Assembly (NCBI RefSeq): GCF_900547735.1
Contig: NZ_URHZ01000121.1
Location: 1-10,595 of the forward strand
Origin: an uncultured Clostridium sp.
Lineage (GTDB): Bacteria > Bacillota > Clostridia > Lachnospirales > Lachnospiraceae
Direction: 5' to 3'
DNA length: 10,595 nucleotides
Shown one piece after another: positions 1 through 5,980 of the stretch (positions are counted from its first letter, which is position 1; the number at the start of each line of letters is the position of its first letter). Below the pieces are notes generated by a model, which saw nothing but the letters and a program-made list of their open reading frames with translations, was not told the origin of the DNA and searched no databases. Position numbers and translations under genes: made by a program.

Positions 1-68
1 AAGACTCATACACAACCTCCCACTCCCCCGTCCGCCGTCTTACAGAGGCGTCCTCGTATCTCAACTAA
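1..68 (-). repeat. Left copy of inverted flanking repeat (partial)
   Basis: Read on the minus strand from 68 down to 1, this stretch aligns with 10193-10258 on the plus strand. The first 48 columns align without gaps with 40 identities, including a 17-base identical core AGGACGCCTCTGTAAGA (54-38 here, 10207-10223 in the other copy). After a diverged stretch needing a 2-base gap, TGAGTCTT is shared again. The conserved part begins 8 bases beyond the dctM stop codon, and the element runs off the left edge of the window. No gene is visible in it. I do not recognise the family; its identity as a dispersed element is inferred from the two copies. Confidence 0.8.
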
Positions 69-76
69 TACCCCAC

Positions 77-1360
77 TTAATAGAGCAGATTCGGAATAAA
101 CATCGTCAGTATCGGAACATAGGTAACGATCAGCAGAGCCACTAGAAGGGCAATGATAAACGGAATACATTCCTTCACAAACGTCGTCAGTTCACATCCC
201 GTAATGGAACAGCAGGTGAACATCATCGAGCCGAACGGAGGCGTCAGTCCGCCAATCATGATATTTACGATACAGACAAGACCAAAGTGCACCAGATCCA
301 CGCCCAGGCCTTTTACTACGGGCACGAGCAGAGGAGCCAGGATAATCAGGGCCGCGCCGCCCTCCAGGAACATGCCTAGGAACAGCAGCAGAACGTTGAT
401 AATCATCAGCATTACATACTTGTTCTGTGTAATGCCGAGAAGCAGGCCCGTCAGCATCTGCGGAATGCGCTCCCAGCTCATATAGTAGCCGAACACGTTG
501 GCAGCAACAATGATCAGGACAACCGTGCTGGTTCCTTCAATTGTCTCCCTGAGGACAACGGGAATGTGCGCCAGACGCAGATTCTTATAAACAAGAGAGC
601 CAATGATAATACAGTATAAAACGGCAACGGCTCCGGCTTCGGACGGTGTGAACAGACCGATACGAAGACCCAGGATGATACCGAACGGGAACAGAAGCGC
701 CCAGATGGAATCAATGGCCTGATGCCAGATTTCTCTGCCCGACGCCCTTTTTTCACGGCTCGGGGCATAATGTCTTTTCTTGGAAATGATATGTACCGTA
801 ATCATAAGGCAGATCGCCATGAAGATACCCGGCATATAGCCTGCCATGAAAATCTTACCTACCGAAACGCCCGCAATCAACGCATATACAATCAGGTTGA
901 TTCCCGGCGGAATAACCGGTGTAACGGCCGAGGACGCCGCTGTGATTGCAGCCGAGAACCCCCTGCTGTAACCCCTCTTCTCCATCTCCGGAACCAGCAT
1001 CTTACACTGCATGGCCGCATCGGCGTTGGCGGAACCGGATACGCCGCCCATCAGCATACTGAGCAGTACGTTGACCTGGGCAAGTCCTCCCGGAAGGTGG
1101 CCTGTCAGCACATCGGCAAAGCTCATCAGCTTGGTACTGATTCCCGCGTAGTTCATAATGGAACCCGCCATTACGAAGAACGGAATCGCAAGCAATGGGA
1201 ACGACTGTGTGCTGGTGATGAATTTCTGTAAAATCAGGTCGGTCGGTGAACCGGTATTCAGCACACCGAAGTAGAAAAGTGAAGATGCAAATAATGCATA
1301 TGCGATCGGAATCCCTGAGAAGTACAGGATAAATACGATAAGAACCGGTAAAAATGCCAT
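77..1360 (-). CDS. dctM: TRAP transporter large permease (DctM family)
   Basis: A 427-residue, strongly hydrophobic protein with about a dozen membrane segments, the normal size for the large membrane subunit of TRAP (tripartite ATP-independent periplasmic) transporters. Family hallmarks are visible: the N-terminal FLPVLIVFILYFSGIP helix, the GGVSGSANADAA motif followed by PEMEKRGYSRGFSAAITAASS, then PVIPPGINLIVY and the AGYMPGIF segment, and a second half repeating the pattern (GLTPPFGSMMF). This subunit is the ion-coupled channel that accepts solute from DctP; TRAP systems are generally sodium-driven. The ATG directly follows the dctQ stop codon (TAA-ATG), so the two permease subunits are translationally coupled. 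It is the last gene of its unit; no ordinary terminator appears in the 76 bases after it, only the left repeat copy. The substrate cannot be read from this subunit. Confidence 0.95.
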   Translation of the reverse strand: MAFLPVLIVFILYFSGIPIAYALFASSLFYFGVLNTGSPTDLILQKFITSTQSFPLLAIPFFVMAGSIMNYAGISTKLMSFADVLTGHLPGGLAQVNVLLSMLMGGVSGSANADAAMQCKMLVPEMEKRGYSRGFSAAITAASSAVTPVIPPGINLIVYALIAGVSVGKIFMAGYMPGIFMAICLMITVHIISKKRHYAPSREKRASGREIWHQAIDSIWALLFPFGIILGLRIGLFTPSEAGAVAVLYCIIIGSLVYKNLRLAHIPVVLRETIEGTSTVVLIIVAANVFGYYMSWERIPQMLTGLLLGITQNKYVMLMIINVLLLFLGMFLEGGAALIILAPLLVPVVKGLGVDLVHFGLVCIVNIMIGGLTPPFGSMMFTCCSITGCELTTFVKECIPFIIALLVALLIVTYVPILTMFIPNLLY

Positions 1361-1861
1361 TTACTCTTCCCCCTTTCCAAATGTGCCTGTTTTCATAATC
1401 TGCTTGATGTCGTCGATTAAATGCCCCACGGAGTAAACCGTTGTCAGGGCGAAACCGACAATCAGCGCCGAGCTGACCCATGCGGATGATACCCCAAGTA
1501 CCGCAGTCGGTTTTATATAAGACAGGCGTACAAACACCACGCTCAGATAAAAAAGATATCCGTTGGTAAACAGCAGAACAAAATCAACTAATATCCTTAC
1601 AATATTCCTCATTGTATTCGGTAATTTATTGACCAGAATGTCAACCCCAATATGCATTCCCCTTCTGTAGCCGGCTGCCGCCCCCAGGAAAACACACCAT
1701 ACAAAGCAGCTTGTTGTCACTTCTTCGGTCCAGTAAAGACCGGTTTTCATAAAATAACGTAAAAATACGTTAACAAGGACGAGACTTGTTGTGATAGTAA
1801 TAAAGATGGAGGCCAATATCTCTTCAAAATGTCCCAGCAGAAACTTCACTGTTTTATTCAT
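1361..1861 (-). CDS. dctQ: TRAP transporter small permease (DctQ family)
   Basis: A 166-residue integral membrane protein with four predicted helices, the standard length and topology of DctQ small subunits. Typical features are the first helix ending in VLVNVFLRYF, the TGLYWTEEVTTSCFVWCVFLGAAAGYRRGMHIGVDIL segment (the EE followed by a GYRRGxHIxVD loop is characteristic; residues quoted in parts of one motif), and two C-terminal helices. It pairs with DctM to form the membrane complex that docks the binding protein. The start is supported by GAGAGG upstream. The 157-base gap separating it from dctP holds a terminator and repeat hairpins, so its expression probably depends on readthrough. The stop codon abuts the dctM start. 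Confidence 0.93.
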   Translation of the reverse strand: MNKTVKFLLGHFEEILASIFITITTSLVLVNVFLRYFMKTGLYWTEEVTTSCFVWCVFLGAAAGYRRGMHIGVDILVNKLPNTMRNIVRILVDFVLLFTNGYLFYLSVVFVRLSYIKPTAVLGVSSAWVSSALIVGFALTTVYSVGHLIDDIKQIMKTGTFGKGEE

Positions 1862-1880
1862 ACCATTCTTCCTCTCTTGT

Positions 1881-1921
1881 CAGGAACGCGCGTCACCTCC
1901 CGCGTCGAACGCGGGCTCCTG
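1881..1921. repeat. GC-rich cruciform upstream of dctQ
   Basis: An inverted repeat: CCCGCG (1899-1904) pairs with CGCGGG (1910-1915) around a 5-base loop, and CAGGA (1881-1885) pairs with TCCTG (1917-1921) outside it. It sits 20 bases before the dctQ start and next to the AAAAG hairpin at 1943-1965, so the whole gap looks like a composite of dispersed hairpins. Possible roles are blocking exonucleases or modulating readthrough into dctQ; both are guesses. Confidence 0.55.
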
Positions 1922-1942
1922 TGTGGAAATGATGACGGCGGA

Positions 1943-1965
1943 AAAAGCACGCCGTGCGGGCTTTT
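1943..1965 (-). repeat. AAAAG hairpin repeat, copy 1
   Basis: On the minus strand: arms AAAAGCCCGC and GCGTGCTTTT around a 3-base loop, with a single mismatch at arm position 7. The same size, loop length, 3' arm and mismatch position occur at 10039-10061, and a more diverged version at 9998-10020. As in the leader copy, it lies 18 bases downstream of a terminator's T-run (counting from the run). The shared arrangement suggests a dispersed terminator-associated element, not an isolated hairpin. Confidence 0.6.
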
Positions 1966-1978
1966 CATCGCAATCATC

Positions 1979-2006
1979 AAAAAGGGAGGGGCGCCAGGCC
2001 CCTCCC
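1979..2006 (-). terminator. Rho-independent terminator after dctP
   Basis: On the minus strand a perfect 9-bp GC-rich stem (GGGAGGGGC at 2006-1998 with GCCCCTCCC at 1992-1984, loop 1997-1993) is followed by TTTTTG. It lies 12 bases after the dctP stop codon, inside the gene run. A terminator between the binding protein and permease genes is a common way to make much more binding protein than permease; dctQM would then be expressed by partial readthrough. No clear promoter is visible between it and dctQ. Confidence 0.85.
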
Positions 2007-2018
2007 TGCGCTATTCCA

Positions 2019-3098
2019 TTATTTTGGCATATTTGCAATTGATTCTCTGAATTTCTCATAGAGACCCGGAGTAACGTCTTTCATATTCTCATAGATAGGT
2101 GCCACTGCTTCTGCAAATGCCGCACTGTCAACTTCGTTGAAGGAAATTCCCATCTCTGTTTCCAGTTTCTGTTTTGTAGCTTCTTCGCCTTCGGAGATGT
2201 TCTTAACCATTGTCTCCGCACCCTTTGTGAACTCATCCTGGATAATGGTCTGGTACTCTGCAGGAATCTTGTTCCATACGTCTACGCTGATATATGCGCC
2301 GCAAACGCCTAAAAGATGTTTTGTGAGAGCCATGTTCTTGGCAACTTCGGCACTGCCGTTTGTTGCATATGCGTCGATCGTTCCTTCCAGTCCGTCTACA
2401 ACGCCCTGCTGAACAGCGGAGATTGTCTCGGAGAAGGCAAGCGGTGTTGCCGTTGCGCCCATGTGGTTTAAGGTATCAACATATAACTGGCTGCCTGGTG
2501 TACGGATCTTCATGCCCTTTAAGTCTTCCGGTTTTGTGATGACTTTGTTGGTCATAAGGCTTCTGAAACCAAAGATGTAGTCAAGGGAGAGGATCTTGAT
2601 TCCTTTTTCCTCTGCTCTCTTGAACATATCCTGTACTTCCGGTGTTCCGAGAAGATATTCATACTCGTCGTAGGTATTAACTAACATCGGTCCTGCCAGG
2701 ATGTTGAAATCAGGCACATAGTCGCCTAAGTAGGACGGGTCCTCTACGGAGATGAAATCTGCGCCGCGGACTACCTGCTCAACGCCGTCTTTGTAGGTTG
2801 CAAGCTGGCCCTGAGGATAGGTCTGGATCTCGATTGCTCCGTTTGTTTTCTCAAGAATGCTTGCCGCGATGGAGTCCATCGTCTTTGTCAACTGCTCTTC
2901 CGGTGCAAATACATGGCTCAGCTTTAATACCAGATGGTAATCGTCTGCCGGAGCTGCTGCCTCCTGGCTGCCATCCGCTGCCTGGCCTTCTGCCTTCGGC
3001 GCCTGTGTCTCCGCCGGTTTCTTGGAGCCGCAGCCTGCTAATGATACGCAGAGAGCTGCCGCTAATGTCAGGCTCAGTACTTTCTTCATTTTTTTCAT
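2019..3098 (-). CDS. dctP: TRAP transporter solute-binding lipoprotein (DctP family)
   Basis: A 359-residue extracytoplasmic binding protein. Residues 1-23 form a lipoprotein signal: a basic start (KKMKK), a hydrophobic core and the lipobox LAGC, so Cys23 should be lipidated and anchored to the outer face of the membrane. A low-complexity Ala/Gln/Glu/Pro linker (about 26-52) precedes the DctP fold (LKLSHVFAPEEQLTKTMD, 58-75). The IFGFRSLMTNK segment (Arg179) and GMKIRTPGSQLY (Arg199) are conserved family positions; the latter arginine normally pairs with a substrate carboxylate in DctP proteins. VQQGVVDGLEGTIDAY (229-244) is another family signature. The start has AAGGAGG seven bases upstream. 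The gene follows the phosphodiesterase by 45 bases. The arginine argues for a carboxylate-bearing ligand, although genomic context hints at a glycerophospho compound; the substrate remains open. Confidence 0.94.
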   Translation of the reverse strand: MKKMKKVLSLTLAAALCVSLAGCGSKKPAETQAPKAEGQAADGSQEAAAPADDYHLVLKLSHVFAPEEQLTKTMDSIAASILEKTNGAIEIQTYPQGQLATYKDGVEQVVRGADFISVEDPSYLGDYVPDFNILAGPMLVNTYDEYEYLLGTPEVQDMFKRAEEKGIKILSLDYIFGFRSLMTNKVITKPEDLKGMKIRTPGSQLYVDTLNHMGATATPLAFSETISAVQQGVVDGLEGTIDAYATNGSAEVAKNMALTKHLLGVCGAYISVDVWNKIPAEYQTIIQDEFTKGAETMVKNISEGEEATKQKLETEMGISFNEVDSAAFAEAVAPIYENMKDVTPGLYEKFRESIANMPK

Positions 3099-3116
3099 TT
3101 TTCTTCCTCCTTATAT

Positions 3117-3137
3117 CTTAAGGGTTTATCCCTCAAG
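3117..3137 (-). promoter_or_regulatory. Intergenic hairpin before dctP
   Basis: On the minus strand CTTGAGGG pairs with CCCTTAAG around ATAAA: 8 bp with one G-U pair. It fills the short gap between the phosphodiesterase stop codon and the dctP ribosome binding site and has no T-run, so it is not a terminator. Its position fits an mRNA processing or stability element giving dctP a protected 5' end. That role is inferred. Confidence 0.45.
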
Positions 3138-3143
3138 TCTCTC

Positions 3144-3881
3144 TTAATCCTGCATCTCTTTCCTGATTCTCGTCACGCGGTCCGGATAGTTGCCGATAAC
3201 GGAATCCACGCCTCTTGCGATCATGGTCCTGATATCCTCTTCCTCGTTGACCGTCCATGTGTTGATTTTGATGCCCTGGCTCTTTACTTCCGCAATGATC
3301 TCTTCCGTCATGTTATAGAATATTGGATGGAGGCATTCCGCTCCGGTCCCCTTCGTGTAGCGGCCTGCGTCAATCAGCCATGTCTCCGTCAGAAGCCCGC
3401 ATTCCAGTTCCGGGCAAATCTCCTTCATTCTTCTGATGCTGAAATGGTTGAATGATGATATAATAATCTTCTTCTCCAGCCCGAATTCGTGAATCAGCTC
3501 ATAAACCTTCTTCTCAATTCCGGGATACTCAAAAATTCCTGTCTTCAGTTCGATGTTGGTTATGATAGGCGTGTCCTTTACCAGCTCGAAATATTCCCGG
3601 AGAGTGGGAACATGCTGTGGCTCACACTGGCCTGCGAATTTGAAGGACATGTCAAACTTCTTCAGCTCTTCATATGTATAGTCTCTTACATAGCCGGTCC
3701 CGTTTACACAGGTACGATCCAGTTTCTCATCGTGAATAATCACGACCTCGCCGTCCTTGGTCAGATGGACGTCCATCTCAATTCCGTCACAGCCCTCTGT
3801 CTGCACGGCTTTTTCAAAAGCCAGCATTGTGTTTTCCGGATAATTTCCACTGAATCCTCTGTGGGCAAAATTCTTTACCAT
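3144..3881 (-). CDS. Cytoplasmic glycerophosphodiester phosphodiesterase (GDPD/UgpQ-like)
   Basis: A 245-residue TIM-barrel enzyme matching the size of cytoplasmic UgpQ-type enzymes. It hydrolyses glycerophosphodiesters, such as deacylated phospholipid head groups, to sn-glycerol-3-phosphate and an alcohol. Signature residues are visible: AHRG (His7, Arg8), PENT (15-18), the metal-binding pair in GIEMDVH (Glu35, Asp37) and VIIHDE (His50, the second catalytic histidine), followed by LDRT. Later barrel strands include NIELKT and NTWTVNEEEDI. There is no signal peptide, so substrates must be imported or come from the cell's own lipids. The start has GGAGG five bases upstream. It is the first gene of a unit that continues into dctPQM, linking the enzyme to that transporter, and its product is the likely substrate of the dehydrogenase set encoded upstream in the window. 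Confidence 0.95.
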   Translation of the reverse strand: MVKNFAHRGFSGNYPENTMLAFEKAVQTEGCDGIEMDVHLTKDGEVVIIHDEKLDRTCVNGTGYVRDYTYEELKKFDMSFKFAGQCEPQHVPTLREYFELVKDTPIITNIELKTGIFEYPGIEKKVYELIHEFGLEKKIIISSFNHFSIRRMKEICPELECGLLTETWLIDAGRYTKGTGAECLHPIFYNMTEEIIAEVKSQGIKINTWTVNEEEDIRTMIARGVDSVIGNYPDRVTRIRKEMQD

Positions 3882-4070
3882 GATACCCTCCTGCAGCTTG
3901 CGCTCCTGTTTATTTTCTCTGCTCCGACAAATGCCGCAGACCGGTCGTCTTATCTTTCCCCCGGAAATGCAGTTTCCGGGAAAAGAAAAAAGCGGTTCGA
4001 CTAAAGCAGCTCACCTAAGTGAACTGATTCTAGTTTGCGCCGCTCTCCAACTCTCTGCTTTGTATTCATT
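3882..4070 (-). promoter_or_regulatory. Structured leader of phosphodiesterase-TRAP unit
   Basis: About 190 untranslated bases separate the predicted start of transcription from the phosphodiesterase ATG. Visible pairings on the minus-strand RNA are: CAGTTCAC with GTGAGCTG (4026-4007, one U-G pair); AAAGCAG (4061-4055) with CTGCTTT (4009-4003), which competes with the first; AGCGG (4044-4040) with CCGCT (3995-3991), followed by six T residues; and CCCGGAAA with TTTCCGGG (3980-3960), a perfect 8-bp stem. Competing stems and a T-run suggest attenuation or a ligand-sensing leader, but I do not recognise a known riboswitch. The T-box sequence TGGNACCGCG is absent. Confidence 0.4.
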
Positions 4071-4077
4071 TATCGAA

Positions 4078-4106
4078 ATTATAGTGTAATCTTAACACTA
4101 TCTCAA
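4078..4106 (-). promoter_or_regulatory. Promoter for phosphodiesterase-TRAP unit, with operator-like palindrome
   Basis: On the minus strand, TTGAGA (-35, 4106-4101) and a perfect TATAAT (-10, 4083-4078) are separated by exactly 17 bases. An overlapping alternative is TTGCTT / TAAGAT, also with a 17-base spacer. The spacer is occupied by an inverted repeat, ATAGTGT and ACACTAT (4101-4095 and 4087-4081) with 7 bases between, nearly extendable to 9-bp arms. A repressor bound there would block RNA polymerase directly. No regulator gene is in the window, so the binding protein is unknown. Confidence 0.75.
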
Positions 4107-4157
4107 CAAATAAGCAAGCATTTTTGTAGATATCATCCAGTTATTTTTGCAATCTCC

Positions 4158-4179
4158 GTCAATTTATGTAAATATTGAC
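4158..4179. promoter_or_regulatory. AT-rich palindrome downstream of antiporter
   Basis: GTCAAT (4158-4163) and ATTGAC (4174-4179) form a 22-base imperfect palindrome with further matching bases inside. It lies between the antiporter stop codon and the second promoter, about 52 bases upstream of that promoter's -35. It could be a distal operator or a weak transcript end; there is no GC stem with a T-run. Confidence 0.3.
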
Positions 4180-4195
4180 AAATAATTAACCATAT

Positions 4196-5887
4196 TTATT
4201 TGTTCTTTTTGTTCTGCTTTTTCTTCTTTTTACGCTTCGACGGTTTGACCTCTTTCTCAATATCATAATCGTCCCGTTCATCCACACCCTTGTTGTATTC
4301 TCTCAGCTCTTCCAGCATGCCGTCGACCAGATCTTCGTGTTCATCAGCATCATCACCGTCTTCCGAGTCGTCGTCATCCGACTGGCAGCCACAGTCTTCC
4401 TGGTCGTCGTCGCAGTCTCCGTCTTCCCCATCCTCGGAATCGCAGGAATCTTCCTCTGTATCCTCCCCTTCATCCTCTGCACATTCACAGGGGTCTTCCC
4501 GATCTTCGCACTCCAAAACAGGTGTTTTTGCCGGATTTCCGTCAATTTTTTCACACATGGTTTCATGCTCCGAAGCCGCATCCTGATCCTCCTCAGAGTT
4601 GTCAATATCCAGCGGAAGGCCTTTCACCTTTTCCAGGATATCGACCGAGGCGTCAAACTCCATTTTTTCTTCCTTACAGTGCTCCTCTTTCTTAAAGGCA
4701 ATACTGCCGGACAAGAACAGGGATGCTTTGGCGCTGACCGGGCCAACCATCTCATAAAGGACGGAGGACGAAAGGATGATGGTCAGCATCAGGTTTCCCG
4801 TCTCCGGCGGCAGAAGCCTCTGTCCGAGGAACGCCAGACCGATCGCGACACCGGCCTGCGGGATCAGGGCGAGACCCATATATTTACGTATTTCTTTGCT
4901 GGTTCCCATCACCATACAGCTGAAATACGTTCCCAGGTATTTTCCGACGATACGGATGATAAAATAGGCCACACCGATGGCTCCCACCGTGGACAGGGCC
5001 GTCACGTCCAGATTCATACCGGAAACGATAAAGAAGATGGACATGACGGGAGGCGTGAAGTTATTGATCTGCCGGAACAGCTTTTTGTCCTTGGTCAGAT
5101 TAATGTACGCCGCGCCGAACACCATGCAGGATAACAACGGGGAAATATTGGCCGCCGCACAGATGCCCGAAAGCCCGAGCAGCATGGCTATGGCCAGAAT
5201 CAGCCTGTTGTCTCTGCTTCTGGCAGGGATCAGCAGACGGCTTAAGAAGTAGCCGCAGAAGAATCCCAGGAAGATTGCGAGCAGATTCAGCAGGATCGGG
5301 ATTATAATGTCGTTGGCGGACAGGGCTCCCGACGCCCTTCCATTGGCAATGGCCGCCACCACGCTGAAGGCGAGAAGACAGACAACGTCGTCCAGCGCCA
5401 CAATCTGAAGCAGCGTGTTGACAAATTCGCCTTTTGCCTTATACTGGTTAATCGTCATCATCGTGCTGGCCGGAGCCGTCGCCGTGGCAATCGCGCCGAG
5501 AATCAGGGCGAAATCCCAGTCCAAATGAAATACAAACTTTAATATCACCGTCACAAGCACACCGGCCGTCAGGGCCTCACTGATTGTGATGACGATAATC
5601 TTTTTACCGGTCTTCATCAGCACTTCTTTTTTGAAGAATTTGCCGACGCCGAAGGCGATAAAGGCCAGAGCCAAATCGCTTACAAAACCCATGGAATCAA
5701 TCATGTGCTGCGGAATAAAATTCAGGCAGCAGGGGCCGATCAGTATACCCGCCAATATGTAACCGCTCACTTTGGGCAGGTTCAAGGTATTGGTCAGCCT
5801 TGTCATGATAAACCCTGCAAATAGTATGATAGAAAGTACAAGAAGCGCTTCCGTCTCCTGACTTAACTGACTTAAAAATTCCTGCAT
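4196..5887 (-). CDS. CPA2-type cation/proton antiporter with acidic C-terminal tail
   Basis: A 563-residue protein. Residues 1-395 are a 12-13 helix monovalent cation/proton antiporter domain (Na+/H+ exchanger, KefB/NapA superfamily): LPKVSGYILAGILIGP (37-52), the ATATAPAS unwound-helix motif (134-141), and VALDDVV with Asp166-Asp167; the double Asp is the signature of electrogenic CPA2 members. RKYMGLALIPQAGVAIG (334-350) holds the conserved late-helix basic and glycine positions. After the membrane domain there is no TrkA-N/RCK domain. Instead there is a ~165-residue tail: residues 461-520 contain 36 Asp/Glu, eight cysteines fall between 445 and 501, and the end is a lysine/arginine-rich stretch (548-563). 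The start has GGGGAG six bases upstream. It follows the phosphatase gene by 93 bases. It probably exchanges Na+ or K+ for protons, perhaps supporting the sodium-driven TRAP system; the tail's role is unknown. Confidence 0.9.
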   Translation of the reverse strand: MQEFLSQLSQETEALLVLSIILFAGFIMTRLTNTLNLPKVSGYILAGILIGPCCLNFIPQHMIDSMGFVSDLALAFIAFGVGKFFKKEVLMKTGKKIIVITISEALTAGVLVTVILKFVFHLDWDFALILGAIATATAPASTMMTINQYKAKGEFVNTLLQIVALDDVVCLLAFSVVAAIANGRASGALSANDIIIPILLNLLAIFLGFFCGYFLSRLLIPARSRDNRLILAIAMLLGLSGICAAANISPLLSCMVFGAAYINLTKDKKLFRQINNFTPPVMSIFFIVSGMNLDVTALSTVGAIGVAYFIIRIVGKYLGTYFSCMVMGTSKEIRKYMGLALIPQAGVAIGLAFLGQRLLPPETGNLMLTIILSSSVLYEMVGPVSAKASLFLSGSIAFKKEEHCKEEKMEFDASVDILEKVKGLPLDIDNSEEDQDAASEHETMCEKIDGNPAKTPVLECEDREDPCECAEDEGEDTEEDSCDSEDGEDGDCDDDQEDCGCQSDDDDSEDGDDADEHEDLVDGMLEELREYNKGVDERDDYDIEKEVKPSKRKKKKKQNKKNK

Positions 5888-5917
5888 CTTAACTCCCCCC
5901 TACATATAGTCTATTGC

Positions 5918-5950
5918 AAAAAACCGAAACGATTCAGCGCCTGCACGGTT
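5918..5950 (-). terminator. Weak terminator-like hairpin between phosphatase and antiporter
   Basis: On the minus strand AACCG (5950-5946) can pair with CGGTT (5926-5922), leading into a run of six T residues (5923-5918). The stem is short and the loop is about 19 bases, so it is at best a leaky terminator. It is the only candidate for a boundary inside the 93-base gap. I saw no convincing promoter for the antiporter alone. Confidence 0.3.
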
Positions 5951-5980
5951 ACTGCTTTGCGATACATAACCTGCCTACCT

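Noticed and set aside
153..1231. Plus-strand open frames opposite dctM
   Set aside because: Shadows of a real membrane protein gene; no family features, and they contradict the uniform minus-strand layout.
3882..4070. T-box riboswitch in the phosphodiesterase leader
   Set aside because: There is an AGAGAG stretch near the 5' end, but the conserved T-box sequence is missing and the downstream genes are not amino-acid or tRNA related.
4290..4586. Serine-rich open frame antisense to the antiporter tail
   Set aside because: It is the complement of Asp/Glu codons (GAN read backwards gives TCN/CTC); a composition artefact without a start context.
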